A stretch of 64,000 bases of DNA from CATQHP01 sp965205595 (GTDB taxonomy: Bacteria; Acidobacteriota; Terriglobia; Bryobacterales; UBA6623). A model generated the notes under the pieces. It saw only the letters and a list, made by a program, of their open reading frames with translations. It was not told the origin of the DNA and did no database searches. The translations under genes were made by a program, and so were the position numbers. Positions 23,279 through 32,283 of the stretch are shown one piece after another. Position 1 is the stretch's first letter. Each line of letters begins with the position of its first letter. The stretch lies in assembly GCA_965205595.1 (NCBI GenBank), contig CBDBHI010000080.1:48074-112073 (forward strand). Reading direction: 5' to 3'.

Positions 23279-25531
23279 ATGACGATAGGACTCGCGCTGT
23301 CAGGAGGAGGATTTCGAGCGACCCTCTTCCATCTCGGAGTAATTCGGTATTTGCGCGACGCAGGGCGCCTGAAGGACGTTAACCATATCTGCTCCGTTTC
23401 CGGAGGTAGCGTACTTGCGGCGCATCTTGTCTTGAACTGGGAGTCATACTCCGGCAGCCAGGAGCAGTTCGAGGACGCAGAGAAGGAGGTGCTCGTCTGC
23501 ACAAAGAGGGATATTCGGGGCCGGATTCTCCGTCGTCTAATGTTCCTGCCTGCTACGTGGTTGATTCCACGCCGGCTTCGCTCCCGGCTGAACATTCCGG
23601 CATCACGAATCGAAATGTTTCGTTCAGAGCTAGATCGGCAGTTGTTTCATGGTGCCCACATGCATGATCTACCGAACCGGCCACGTCTGGAGGTTCTCGC
23701 AACGAACATGGCAAATGGTCGCCTGTGCGCGTTTACCAAGAACGGAGTTTCGGTTGACAAAAACGGCGACGAGCGCCTACTCGAAAGCGTCAATGTCCCT
23801 GTATCTTTGGCCGTCTCTGCCTCGGCATCGTTTCCAGGAATGTTCCCGCCGGCGCTGATCGACTACGACATGATCGGTGTCACTAAGAACGAGTTTCCTG
23901 ACGGCGGCCGTCTGATTCTTACAGATGGAGGAGTATTCGACAATCTTGCAGTACGACAACTCGCCCAGTTTGCGAAGCATGCGGAGAAGGCCGGCAGCGC
24001 TCGAGACAAGCTGGATCTGATGATCGTGAGCGACGCCGGCGGCGAATTCAACGAAAAATGGTTTCGCAGATGGACCGGGCTTTGGGGAACCGCGCTAAGG
24101 GCCGCGGACATCCTTATGAATCGAATCCATCACCTTGAGCAAGAGCGAATGATTCGTGAGAGTCACACGGCTCCAGATTCTGAGTTTCTCACCATCAGTA
24201 TCTCGGACACGCTCGAATCGACCGACCAGAAGAACGCGTTAGAACCGGCGGTCCAGCACCACGTGAACCTGGTACGCACGGATCTAGACCGCTTCTCAAA
24301 CGAAGAACGGGAGGCAGTTATTAGCCATGGCTATGCCATCAGCCACAAGCGCTTGTTCGCCAAACTCGGCGTCGGTGACGAATCGTCGAGTTCTATAAAA
24401 TTCCCTCGATGTTCGGAAGCCCCCGACAGGTTAGTCCGAATTCTTCAATCGGCGCAGTATCGAAAGTTCCGACTGATCTCTAGGTACGACTGGATTCTCG
24501 TTCCTCAGCTGATAGCTTCGCTTTTGGCTGTCTGGCTTGCGCTGACAACCTACCAGACGCTCAGCCGTCCGATCATCGAGATATCGGGAAAGAACTTCAC
24601 CGAATCGACTCTGCTGGTCGAGATTATGGCTCAGATGCTTGAGCCTGATTTTCGTGTCCGTCGGAATGTTAACGAGCCCGAGTCAGAAGATCTTTTCGAA
24701 AATCTTCTCGACCGTAAGACTGATATGTACGCTGACTATAGTGGGACTGTTCTCGCAAAAATCTCACATCTTCGGAATCAGGAATTACCAAGTGTCAGCG
24801 TGGAAAGCGCCGCCCAGCTCAACAAGTATCTACAAACTGCCGACTTAGGGGGCCGTCTCGTGGCCCTTGAGTCATTCGGATTTGAAAATCCCTTCGTGCT
24901 CGTGATGCTCCGGGAGAATGCAGAGAGTCTCGGCTTCCAAATCGTACCGGGCTCTCTCCCGACCATTAGCGAACTGGCAAAGAAAACCGAGTCCCATCCT
25001 GGTGAGCCAATCCAATACGGATTCTCTAATCGCTTTTCGGAGCGAACCGACTGCTGGCCCAATTTGGAGAAGCGGTATGTGTTCAGTCTGAAGAATCCGA
25101 AGGTTGTCGAGCATAACGACAGCTATACGGCGCTCCACGAGGACAAAGTCGACGTTGTCATCGGCTACCGGACTGACCCGCAGTTACGATCAGACAAATA
25201 CGTTCAGTTCGTCGACGACCGCAATGCGTTTCCCTCATACAAGGCACTGCCGCTAATACGTGCCGATACACTGAACGACTATCCGAAAATAGCATTGAAT
25301 CTTCGCGAAATCGCTGGAAAAATTACTGAAGAGAGGATGTTCGATCTGGTCGTCGAAGCAGACCGTCGGTTGGATGCCGCCTGTCGCCGTCGGCCAGGCT
25401 CACCGCTTGACAGCCAGGAGAGACTCACGATCATCAGCCCACTGGTTGACAAATTCTTGGCAGAATTGGCCGTCGGACAGTGGTGGCCTAGGGGAGTACT
25501 ACCGTCCAGCTTGGTGATGTCGGTCCATTGA
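23279..25531 (+). CDS. Patatin-like phospholipase fused to a membrane-tethered OpuAC/ProX-type solute-binding domain
   Basis: A 750-residue protein with two unrelated halves. Residues 1-~390 are a patatin-type lipase: oxyanion loop LALSGGGFRA (8-14), nucleophile Ser41 in CSVSGGS, catalytic Asp216 in LTDGGVFDNLAVR. Residues ~405-427 (WILVPQLIASLLAVWLAL) are one membrane span with positive residues before it (RKFRLISRYD), predicting the lipase inside and the C-terminus outside. Residues ~432-710 match glycine-betaine/choline-binding domains: GKNFTESTLLVEIMAQML, DMYADYSGTVL, DVVIGYRTDPQL, VDDRNAFPSYKALPLIR and a late EIAGKIT. No signal peptide, transporter or other operon gene is present. I infer a ligand-regulated membrane lipase; this has not been shown. 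GC and codon use look normal for the window. Confidence 0.85.
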   Translation: MTIGLALSGGGFRATLFHLGVIRYLRDAGRLKDVNHICSVSGGSVLAAHLVLNWESYSGSQEQFEDAEKEVLVCTKRDIRGRILRRLMFLPATWLIPRRLRSRLNIPASRIEMFRSELDRQLFHGAHMHDLPNRPRLEVLATNMANGRLCAFTKNGVSVDKNGDERLLESVNVPVSLAVSASASFPGMFPPALIDYDMIGVTKNEFPDGGRLILTDGGVFDNLAVRQLAQFAKHAEKAGSARDKLDLMIVSDAGGEFNEKWFRRWTGLWGTALRAADILMNRIHHLEQERMIRESHTAPDSEFLTISISDTLESTDQKNALEPAVQHHVNLVRTDLDRFSNEEREAVISHGYAISHKRLFAKLGVGDESSSSIKFPRCSEAPDRLVRILQSAQYRKFRLISRYDWILVPQLIASLLAVWLALTTYQTLSRPIIEISGKNFTESTLLVEIMAQMLEPDFRVRRNVNEPESEDLFENLLDRKTDMYADYSGTVLAKISHLRNQELPSVSVESAAQLNKYLQTADLGGRLVALESFGFENPFVLVMLRENAESLGFQIVPGSLPTISELAKKTESHPGEPIQYGFSNRFSERTDCWPNLEKRYVFSLKNPKVVEHNDSYTALHEDKVDVVIGYRTDPQLRSDKYVQFVDDRNAFPSYKALPLIRADTLNDYPKIALNLREIAGKITEERMFDLVVEADRRLDAACRRRPGSPLDSQERLTIISPLVDKFLAELAVGQWWPRGVLPSSLVMSVH

Positions 25532-25550
25532 GGATGCGCGTGCGAGCAGT

Positions 25551-27119
25551 TTAGTAAGTCTTTGGTCTGAGACGGCTATGGCCTTGCTGTTTGTATTTAT
25601 CCAGTAAAGCTCTTAGTTTCTCGACAATTTCCGGGTGGTCGTTGTATAGATTGTTGTCCTCGTGGCGGTCAGCCTCGATTTGGTAGAGCTGGCCCGGAGG
25701 GTCGCCCGGCTTGCCGCCTTCCCAGTTGTCGATGCCGGATCCTTGGCCGTCGATAAACTTCCACTTTCCTTGGCGGATGGCAAACGTGCCGTTAACGGAA
25801 TGATGCACCGTTGCCTCGCGTATTGGTCCGGTGTCCTCGCCCAGCAGCGCCGGGAGAATGCTGACGCTGTCTTCGGCGGCATTCGCCGGAATCTCGATTT
25901 CGGCGATCTCAGCCGCCGTGGCCATGATGTCTGTTAGGCAGACGGTTTGGTCGCTTGTCGTTCCAGCGGCGATCCGAGCCGGCCAACGGGCGATGAAGGG
26001 CTCGCGGTGGCCGCCTTCCCAGGCGTCGCGCTTTTTGCCGCGCTGGGAGGCGTGGTTGGCGTAGTGGCCGAATTCTTGAATATGGCGCGGGTCCCACTCC
26101 GCGCCGTTATCGCTTGAAAGGATAAACAGCGTGTTCTCGGCGATTCCCTTGCGCTCGAGCGCATCCATGACCTTGCCGACCATCGCGTCCACTTCGGTCA
26201 CGAAATCGCCGTACTTGCCAGCTTCGCTGGTGCCGACAAATTCCTCGGTCGGCACCCACGGCCAGTGGGGCGCCGCGAGCGGAAAGTACAAGAAGAACGG
26301 CTTATCCGCATCGCGCACCGCGCGGTCTTCGATGTATTGCACCGCATGCTCGGTGAGATTCGGCAGCACGTCGAAGAAATCAAAACCCTCGGCAGCCTCG
26401 CCCGGACGCCAGAATACCTCCTCCTCGCTGCGCCCCGGCTCGTGAACCGTCGCCGGCTTCACGCACTTGTTGTTCTCCAGATACACGTACGGCGCCATGT
26501 CTAACGACGCAGGAATGATGTAGGAATAAGCGAAGCCCTGCGTCGCCGGCCCGTCAGTCACAGGCTTCGTAAAGTCAATTTCCAGGCCCTCGGGTTTGGC
26601 GAACTCGGTCGCGCCCATATGAGCGTTCGCCGTATCGCGCTCCTCCCACGTTTGAGGCTCGGAAATCGTCTGCCAGTTGAGCCCTAGATGCCATTTACCG
26701 ACGACGCCGGTGTGATAGCCGTTTTCACGCAGCATCTCCGCCACGGTCATGCGGTCGGGCTCGATTAAGGCCTTTGAATATCCAGAGAGCACGCCCCGCT
26801 TGAGCCGGCTGCGCCAAGCATAGCGGCCTGTGACCACGCCATAGCGGGTGGGCGTGCAGACAGCCGAGCCTGAGTGGGCGTCGGTAAAGCGCATGCCCTC
26901 GGCCGCGAGCCGGTCCATATTGGGCGTAGGAATCTTCGAATCGGCGTTGTAGCAGCCGAGATCGCCGTAACCCATGTCGTCGGCCATCAGAAAGATAATA
27001 TTTGGTTTTTGCGGCGGCTCCGGCTCGGGAGCAGGCGATCCGCAGCCGTATGCGGCTAGGCCCGCGCCGGCGGCGGTAAGCTGTTTGAGGAAGTTTCTGC
27101 GGTTCGTAGTGGCGGTCAT
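25551..27119 (-). CDS. Tat-exported sulfatase lipoprotein (CTPTR type)
   Basis: A 522-residue arylsulfatase A-like enzyme. The Tat signal (TNRRNFLKQLTAAGAGLAA) ends in a lipobox-like YGC (Cys26). NIIFLMADDMGYGDLGC holds the metal Asp pair; SAVCTPTRYGVVTGRYAW contains the formylglycine Cys88; HTGVVGKWHLGLN and ILSSDNGAEWDPRH are the other active-site blocks. It cleaves sulfate esters outside the cytoplasm; substrate unknown. It runs convergent to the patatin fusion (19 bp between stops) and divergent from the GWxTD gene. Confidence 0.92.
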   Translation of the reverse strand: MTATTNRRNFLKQLTAAGAGLAAYGCGSPAPEPEPPQKPNIIFLMADDMGYGDLGCYNADSKIPTPNMDRLAAEGMRFTDAHSGSAVCTPTRYGVVTGRYAWRSRLKRGVLSGYSKALIEPDRMTVAEMLRENGYHTGVVGKWHLGLNWQTISEPQTWEERDTANAHMGATEFAKPEGLEIDFTKPVTDGPATQGFAYSYIIPASLDMAPYVYLENNKCVKPATVHEPGRSEEEVFWRPGEAAEGFDFFDVLPNLTEHAVQYIEDRAVRDADKPFFLYFPLAAPHWPWVPTEEFVGTSEAGKYGDFVTEVDAMVGKVMDALERKGIAENTLFILSSDNGAEWDPRHIQEFGHYANHASQRGKKRDAWEGGHREPFIARWPARIAAGTTSDQTVCLTDIMATAAEIAEIEIPANAAEDSVSILPALLGEDTGPIREATVHHSVNGTFAIRQGKWKFIDGQGSGIDNWEGGKPGDPPGQLYQIEADRHEDNNLYNDHPEIVEKLRALLDKYKQQGHSRLRPKTY

Positions 27120-27245
27120 ATCGATGAGGGCGATTGTAGCCTACTCAGTATGTTCCGCCGATTTGGCCGCCTGCACACCCTACTCGGCGATTGGCTACAC
27201 CTTATTATCATGTGTCGATTGACACGCGAAATCTCGGCTCTCGAC

Positions 27246-27274
27246 TTGACCGCGGGTATATAACCGCCTAGAAT
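27246..27274 (+). promoter_or_regulatory. Predicted sigma-70 promoter of the GWxTD gene
   Basis: TTGACC at 27246-27251 and TAGAAT at 27269-27274, separated by 17 bp: near-consensus -35 and -10 boxes. They lie ~100 bp upstream of the GWxTD-protein start on the same strand. Acidobacterial promoters of the housekeeping type often follow this pattern, so this is a good candidate, but it is a prediction. Confidence 0.6.
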
Positions 27275-27375
27275 CGAGACTGAGATACCAAGGACGAGTC
27301 TCGTTTGCTCGATGTTGGATATCGTAAGTGAAACTCTGGAGATTCAGAGTGCGTATTAGGAGCCAGAGGGGTCGC

Positions 27376-29034
27376 ATGGGTCGAAATAAGATGGTTCGTC
27401 TAGCACTGCGGTGCCTTGCCGTGTTCACCTTTCTAGCGATGCTCGCGCCACTGGGCGCACAGCAACCTCCTAAGGCACTCTCGGCTAAGGAAGAGAAAAA
27501 ACGGCTGAACCGGCTGCGCAAGGAGTTGCGTGGGCCGTTTAAGCGCTGGCTAGACGAAGACGTCAAGTACATCATTTCGGGCGAAGAGCGCAAAGCGTTC
27601 GTTCAAATGAGCACAGACGACGAGCGCGAGAACTTCATTGAACAGTTCTGGCTGCGCCGCGACCCGACTCCCGACTCGATGGAAAACGAGTATAAGGAAG
27701 AGCACTATCGCCGGATCGCCTATGCGAACGAGCGTTATGCCTCGGGCATCCAAGGGTGGAAGGCCGACCGTGGCCGCATTTACATCGCCTACGGACCGCC
27801 GGACGAAATCGAGTCGCACCCCTCTGGAGGCCAATACCAACGGCCCTATGACGAAGGTGGTGGATTTACATCGACGTACCCGTTTGAGATCTGGCGATAC
27901 CGCTGGATCGAGGGCATTGGCAGCGACATTTTGCTCGAGTTCGTCGACCCGACGATGACGGGCGAATATCGCCTAACAATGGATCCGTCCGAAAAAGACG
28001 CCTTGTTGAACGTACCGGGTGCGGGTCTGACGCTGTCGGAAGAAATGGGTCTGACAACAAAGGCTGACCGCTTCCGACGGACGGACGGCACTCGCATGGG
28101 ATCGCCAATCGGTGGTGCACAGTCGATGCGCTACAACCAGTTCGAGCGGCTGCAACTCTATGCGAACATCTTCAAGCCACCGGCCGTCAAGTTCAAAGAT
28201 CTTGAAGCCATTGTCGATTCGTCAATTGAGTACAACACGCTGCCGTTTGAGGTCGACATCCACTATGTGCGCGTGACAAACAGTTCGGTTCTGACGGGCG
28301 TCACCGTGATGCTAAAGAACAAGGACCTGGTCTTCAAGGAAGAGGACGGTCTCCACAAAGCGGCCGCGAATATTTTTGGCCGACTGACTACGGTTACGCG
28401 CCGCGTTCACACAACGTTTGAAGACACCGTAAGCATTCAGACGACCGCCGAGCGCCTGCAAAAAGAGTCTGATCGCGCGTCAATCTACAACAAGTCCGAG
28501 GTGTTGCTGCCGGGAATGTACCGCCTGGAGTTGGTCGTGAAAGACCTCGTTGGCGAAACCATGGGAACGTATCGCACGGCGTTACGGGTGCCTGCGTATG
28601 ACGATGAGACGCTTGCCTCGAGTTCGCTCATATTGGCGGACAAGATCGAGCGCGTCCCCGTGCGGTCGCTCGGCACCGGCCAATTCGTGATCGGTAGCGC
28701 GAAGGTTCGGCCGCGGCTCGGTGACGAGTTCAAGCGCAATGAAAAGATGGGCATCTACATGCAGGTCTACAACTTAGGTCAGCACGAAGAAACTCAAAAG
28801 CCGGAAGGCAAAATAACCTATCAAATCGCCCGCATGGACAACCCCGATGAGTTACTGCTCGACTTCAGCGAAGACGTCAGCACGATTCGCGGTGCCTCCG
28901 CGCGTCAGGTTGTAATCGAAAAGGTGCTGCCACTTAGCAGCCTGGAACCGGGCGACTATCGCCTCAGCCTTCAGGTTGACGACAGCATCAAGAACGAATC
29001 GCTGAACCCTACCGCAACGTTTAAAGTGCTGTAG
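27376..29034 (+). CDS. GWxTD domain-containing exported protein
   Basis: A 552-residue protein from ATG 27376, chosen over GTG 27328 because GAGGGG sits 5 bp before it and a signal peptide follows (MVRLALRCLAVFTFLAMLAPLGAQ). The GWxTD domain, mostly seen in Acidobacteria and relatives, is visible early: LDEDVKYIISGEERKAFVQM, FIEQFWLRRDPTPDSMENE, RIAYANERYASG, and GWKADRGRIYIAYGPPDEIE. Here the GWxTD tetrad reads GWKAD. The rest is strand-rich, with a C-terminal beta-sandwich-like region. Function is unknown; it is thought to be periplasmic or surface-exposed. A strong promoter lies ~100 bp upstream. The next gene follows after 20 bp and is also an exported beta-rich protein. Confidence 0.87.
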   Translation: MGRNKMVRLALRCLAVFTFLAMLAPLGAQQPPKALSAKEEKKRLNRLRKELRGPFKRWLDEDVKYIISGEERKAFVQMSTDDERENFIEQFWLRRDPTPDSMENEYKEEHYRRIAYANERYASGIQGWKADRGRIYIAYGPPDEIESHPSGGQYQRPYDEGGGFTSTYPFEIWRYRWIEGIGSDILLEFVDPTMTGEYRLTMDPSEKDALLNVPGAGLTLSEEMGLTTKADRFRRTDGTRMGSPIGGAQSMRYNQFERLQLYANIFKPPAVKFKDLEAIVDSSIEYNTLPFEVDIHYVRVTNSSVLTGVTVMLKNKDLVFKEEDGLHKAAANIFGRLTTVTRRVHTTFEDTVSIQTTAERLQKESDRASIYNKSEVLLPGMYRLELVVKDLVGETMGTYRTALRVPAYDDETLASSSLILADKIERVPVRSLGTGQFVIGSAKVRPRLGDEFKRNEKMGIYMQVYNLGQHEETQKPEGKITYQIARMDNPDELLLDFSEDVSTIRGASARQVVIEKVLPLSSLEPGDYRLSLQVDDSIKNESLNPTATFKVL

Positions 29035-29054
29035 TATCATCCACCATTAGGCAA

Positions 29055-30881
29055 ATGCAAGCATCGAAACAACACGACGCGGTGGCCTTAGATAGGTGTT
29101 CACCGGCATTGTTGTTTATAGGCTTGGCCTTCATCTTGGCCGCGGCACCGGCGCGGGCGCAGATGAATGGCAGCCTCGGCGGACTGGTAAGAAACGACGC
29201 AGGCGTTCCGCAAATGGGGGCGCTGGTCACATTGCTGACCGCCGACGGCGGTGAGGCGCGCAAAGCTTATAGCCATCTCGATGGCTCATTTGAGTTCGCC
29301 AAACTGAGCCCCGGAAGCTACGGCATCAGGGTTGCTCTTTCTCAGTTTTCTCCCGCCACGAGCACCGGCCTTGCCGTCAAAGCCGGCAACCGCACATATC
29401 TCGATGTCAACCTGCGAGGGTTGTTTGCCAGCTTACGGCTCAACTATGCCGCCGGCAGCGAAATTAGCGACATGACCAATCGCTGGAAGTGGATTTTGCG
29501 GGCGAACTATTCGCGACGCAACGTCCTCCGTTTTTCGCCGGTTGACACTGGGCAGGACGAACGTGATCGGGTGATGCGGCGTTTGAGCGGAACTTTCACA
29601 GACACCCATGCCTTTGCGCGAGTGAGCACCGGTATGGGCGTTCGGCCCTCAGGATTGACAAACCAGTCTGACCTTGGCAGCGCTTTTGCCGTCGCCACAT
29701 CGCTATTCGGAAACAATGATGTGACGGTCAGCGGCAACATGGGCGCGGCCAGTCCGACACTGGCAAATTCGACGACGGCATTCCGTACAACTTATACCCG
29801 TGACCTCGGAATGGCGACCCCGGAAGTTGCCCTAACCGTTCGTCAGTTGCAGGCATCTTCGGCGGCCTCAAATGGGATTTTCGGTTTCGGCCAAAGCGGG
29901 CAGGCGACGCCCCGGCTCGAGACAATTTCGCTCGAGCTCGGCGACAGCGTAGAAATCGGCGAGGCAACGCGAGTTGAATACGGTGTGCTCTACGAAGCGG
30001 TTCGATTCGTCAATCGACTTGAATTTATTAGCCCCTACGCGAAGGTCGTTCACAAAATTTCACCTGAGCGTGAAGTCGAGTTGAGCTACTCGTCCGGTGT
30101 TCCACCGACTGCAATCTCATCGCCCGCCGCCGGCCAGGCTCTTCAAGGCCAAGTCGACAGTCTCGGGATGTTCCCGCGAGTCGCAATGGTTGGCGGACGT
30201 CCGACCGTGCAGCGAGCCCACCATATGGAGGTCGCTTTCCGACAACGCTTCGGCAAGAACATGGTTGAGGCCGCGGTCTTCCAAGATTCGATCAACGATG
30301 TCGCGGTCGCCGCGAACGTGCCTGACGGCATGTTTACCGATGGCAACCTCGTCCCCGACTTGTTTTCACGCACGGCGACGCTCAATGGCGGCACGTTTCG
30401 GGCTCCAGGTGTGCGGGTTTCTTACGCTAGGAAATTGCGCGACCGGCTGCAAGCAGCGCTTGGCTACGGACTGACCGGCGTTCTCACGCCGACCGCAGAC
30501 CAACTGCAAACAAACTCGGCCGATGAGTTGCGAGGAGTACTCGCGTCGAAGGGCGCGCACATGATGCTTGCATCGGTTTCGGCCGAACTACCGCGTGCGG
30601 ACACAAAAGTCACGGGATCGTATCAGTGGGTTAGCCGGCAATCGGTGATCTCGGCTGACCTCTACAACGACTTTGCCGCGCAGTCGGATCCAGGATTAAA
30701 CGTTCGTATCCGTCAGCCCCTGCCGTTTAGCGGCAGCTTGCCGGGCAAATTTGAAGCCGGCGCGGATTTTCGCAATCTACTCAAATCCGGCTACCTCCCG
30801 CTACAGGCGGCCGACGGTCGGATGATCTACTTATTGCAAGCTATTCGCAGCTACCGTGGGGCGCTCAGCTTCATCTTTTGA
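29055..30881 (+). CDS. Exported carboxypeptidase-regulatory-like/beta-barrel-like protein
   Basis: A 608-residue exported protein. A signal peptide (ALLFIGLAFILAAAPARAQ, after a ~17-residue polar start) is followed by a carboxypeptidase-regulatory-like/PEGA-type domain: GSLGGLVRNDAGVPQMGALV, SHLDGSFEFAKLSPGSYGIRV (residues ~40-115). The remaining ~480 residues have alternating strands and a terminal ...YRGALSFIF, ending in Phe, as in outer-membrane beta-barrel proteins; that pattern suggests an OmpA/TonB-like barrel. No TonB box or plug is evident. It is probably co-transcribed with the GWxTD gene and the small protein downstream. Confidence 0.7.
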   Translation: MQASKQHDAVALDRCSPALLFIGLAFILAAAPARAQMNGSLGGLVRNDAGVPQMGALVTLLTADGGEARKAYSHLDGSFEFAKLSPGSYGIRVALSQFSPATSTGLAVKAGNRTYLDVNLRGLFASLRLNYAAGSEISDMTNRWKWILRANYSRRNVLRFSPVDTGQDERDRVMRRLSGTFTDTHAFARVSTGMGVRPSGLTNQSDLGSAFAVATSLFGNNDVTVSGNMGAASPTLANSTTAFRTTYTRDLGMATPEVALTVRQLQASSAASNGIFGFGQSGQATPRLETISLELGDSVEIGEATRVEYGVLYEAVRFVNRLEFISPYAKVVHKISPEREVELSYSSGVPPTAISSPAAGQALQGQVDSLGMFPRVAMVGGRPTVQRAHHMEVAFRQRFGKNMVEAAVFQDSINDVAVAANVPDGMFTDGNLVPDLFSRTATLNGGTFRAPGVRVSYARKLRDRLQAALGYGLTGVLTPTADQLQTNSADELRGVLASKGAHMMLASVSAELPRADTKVTGSYQWVSRQSVISADLYNDFAAQSDPGLNVRIRQPLPFSGSLPGKFEAGADFRNLLKSGYLPLQAADGRMIYLLQAIRSYRGALSFIF

Positions 30882-30915
30882 CCGAGCGCTTTTGCATTGG
30901 GAGCCGGGAGAATCC

Positions 30916-31290
30916 ATGAACCGTCGTGAACTTGTGTGCGCCCTCGGCGTGACCGCATTAGTACTGCCCGCGACCCTACTTGCTAAGGAATGGACTACGC
31001 TGCGCGTGGTCGTGCAAGACGACAAAGGTCGGCCCGTTCCTCGAGCCGCGGTAATCATTCGCGAACTGAAGGGCAAGAAGCTCAAGAAAATCGGGACAAC
31101 GTTTGAGCTCAAGACCAGCCTCGAGGGCAGTGCCCCGGTCCCTCCGCTGCCGCGCGGGGACATTCTGGTCCAAGTGATCACCAAGGGATATAAGACTCAC
31201 GGTTCACAGGTCCAACTATCCGAACTGGAGCAGACCCTCACAATCAAGCTGGAACTCCCACAGGAACAACACTCGGTTCACAAGAAATAA
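30916..31290 (+). CDS. Small exported carboxypeptidase-regulatory-like protein
   Basis: A 124-residue protein from ATG 30916 (preceded by GGGAG). It starts with a Tat/Sec-like signal (MNRRELVCALGVTALVLPATLLA), then one beta-sandwich of the CarboxypepD_reg/PEGA type: TLRVVVQDDKGRPVPRAAVI followed by LPRGDILVQVITKGYKTHG and QTLTIKLELP. Such modules bind or scaffold at the cell surface. The upstream barrel-like protein carries the same kind of domain, so the two may work together; they are ~34 bp apart. The function is unknown. Confidence 0.72.
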   Translation: MNRRELVCALGVTALVLPATLLAKEWTTLRVVVQDDKGRPVPRAAVIIRELKGKKLKKIGTTFELKTSLEGSAPVPPLPRGDILVQVITKGYKTHGSQVQLSELEQTLTIKLELPQEQHSVHKK

Positions 31291-31369
31291 TTTCGCCTTG
31301 AGGCGGCGCGCGTCCCCGGGATCGGGAGGATGGGTATCGGAGTCGAAGGCAAGAAAAGCAGGAATTTGC

Positions 31370-31975
31370 ATGCGTCTATTTGTAGCACTAGAACTTAACT
31401 CGAAGGTGATCGCGAATCTCACTGAATTGGTGCGCCGGCTTTCGCCGATTTCGCCGGTCCACTGGGTTCACCCGCAGAATATGCATGTCACGCTGAAATA
31501 CGTCGGCGAGTGGCATGAAAACCGGCTTGAGCAAATGCTTCGCGCTCTCGACGAAGTGAAGATTAAAGTTCCAGTGAGCGTTCCTCTCGCAGGTCTTGGG
31601 TTCATTCCAGCCGGGCCGAATCCGCGCATATTTTGGGTGGGAGCAGAGAATACACCGCCACTGCGTCAGTTGGCCAGTGCGGTTGACGCAACGCTCTCGC
31701 CGTTAGGGATTGCGCCCGAGGTCCGCCCGCTTGAACCGCATCTCACCTTAGGTCGGATGAAAGAAAGTCAGGATCTCACTGAGATGCATGAGGCGATTGA
31801 AGAATTGCCCAGCCGCGATTTTGGCACGATTACGCCGGATCGGTTCGTGCTATTTGAAAGCACGGTGACTCCGAGCGGCGGGATTTACCGCAAGGTCCAG
31901 GAGTTTTCGTTCCTCAGCGGCCCAGTGGCCGATGTCGAACGCCGACCAGGATCGCGCCAGTTCGCATTGGGCTAG
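31370..31975 (+). CDS. thpR: RNA 2',3'-cyclic phosphodiesterase (2H family)
   Basis: A 201-residue cytoplasmic protein of the LigT/ThpR 2H family. ATG 31370 gives the canonical beginning MRLFVALEL; upstream in-frame sequence is not homologous. The two catalytic HxTx motifs are HVTL (His39, in NMHVTLKYVGEW) and HLTL (His124, in EPHLTLGRMK). The family hydrolyses 2',3'-cyclic phosphates of RNA and can join tRNA halves in vitro. GAG-rich sequence before the start is weak as ribosome site. It ends ~300 bp before the convergent kdsA gene. Confidence 0.9.
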   Translation: MRLFVALELNSKVIANLTELVRRLSPISPVHWVHPQNMHVTLKYVGEWHENRLEQMLRALDEVKIKVPVSVPLAGLGFIPAGPNPRIFWVGAENTPPLRQLASAVDATLSPLGIAPEVRPLEPHLTLGRMKESQDLTEMHEAIEELPSRDFGTITPDRFVLFESTVTPSGGIYRKVQEFSFLSGPVADVERRPGSRQFALG

Positions 31976-32283
31976 TGGGCCGAGCAAAAGCAATTTGAGT
32001 CGGGTTAGGCGCGGTTCTACTGGCGATTAGGGCCGTCGACTTGCGTAAGATGTCCGGGACCGAACTAGTTTTCGGTGGACATCGGTGGGCTTAAGCCAGA
32101 GACCCTGGACCGTCGCCAGCCCTTTCCCCTCGCGGCACCAAAGAAATTCCGGCCCATTAGGTAGCTCAGGTCAAGAAGTTTTCTCCGAAACTTCCGAATA
32201 TTGGGTCTTCCCCAGGAGCCAGGTACTGCCGGCTTGGCCCCGCGAACTCGACGTAGCAGGGTGCCGGCCTTGCGCGTAACTCG
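31976..32283. other. 308-bp intergenic region between convergent thpR and kdsA
   Basis: No coding region is supported on either strand; short ORFs here have no known motifs. The stretch was checked by eye for tRNA, tmRNA, SRP RNA and RNase P RNA signatures and none was found. There is no clear terminator hairpin with a T-run. Confidence 0.4.

Noticed and set aside
31976..32283. Possible small RNA or tRNA between thpR and kdsA
   Set aside because: No cloverleaf, tmRNA, SRP or RNase P signature was found by eye.
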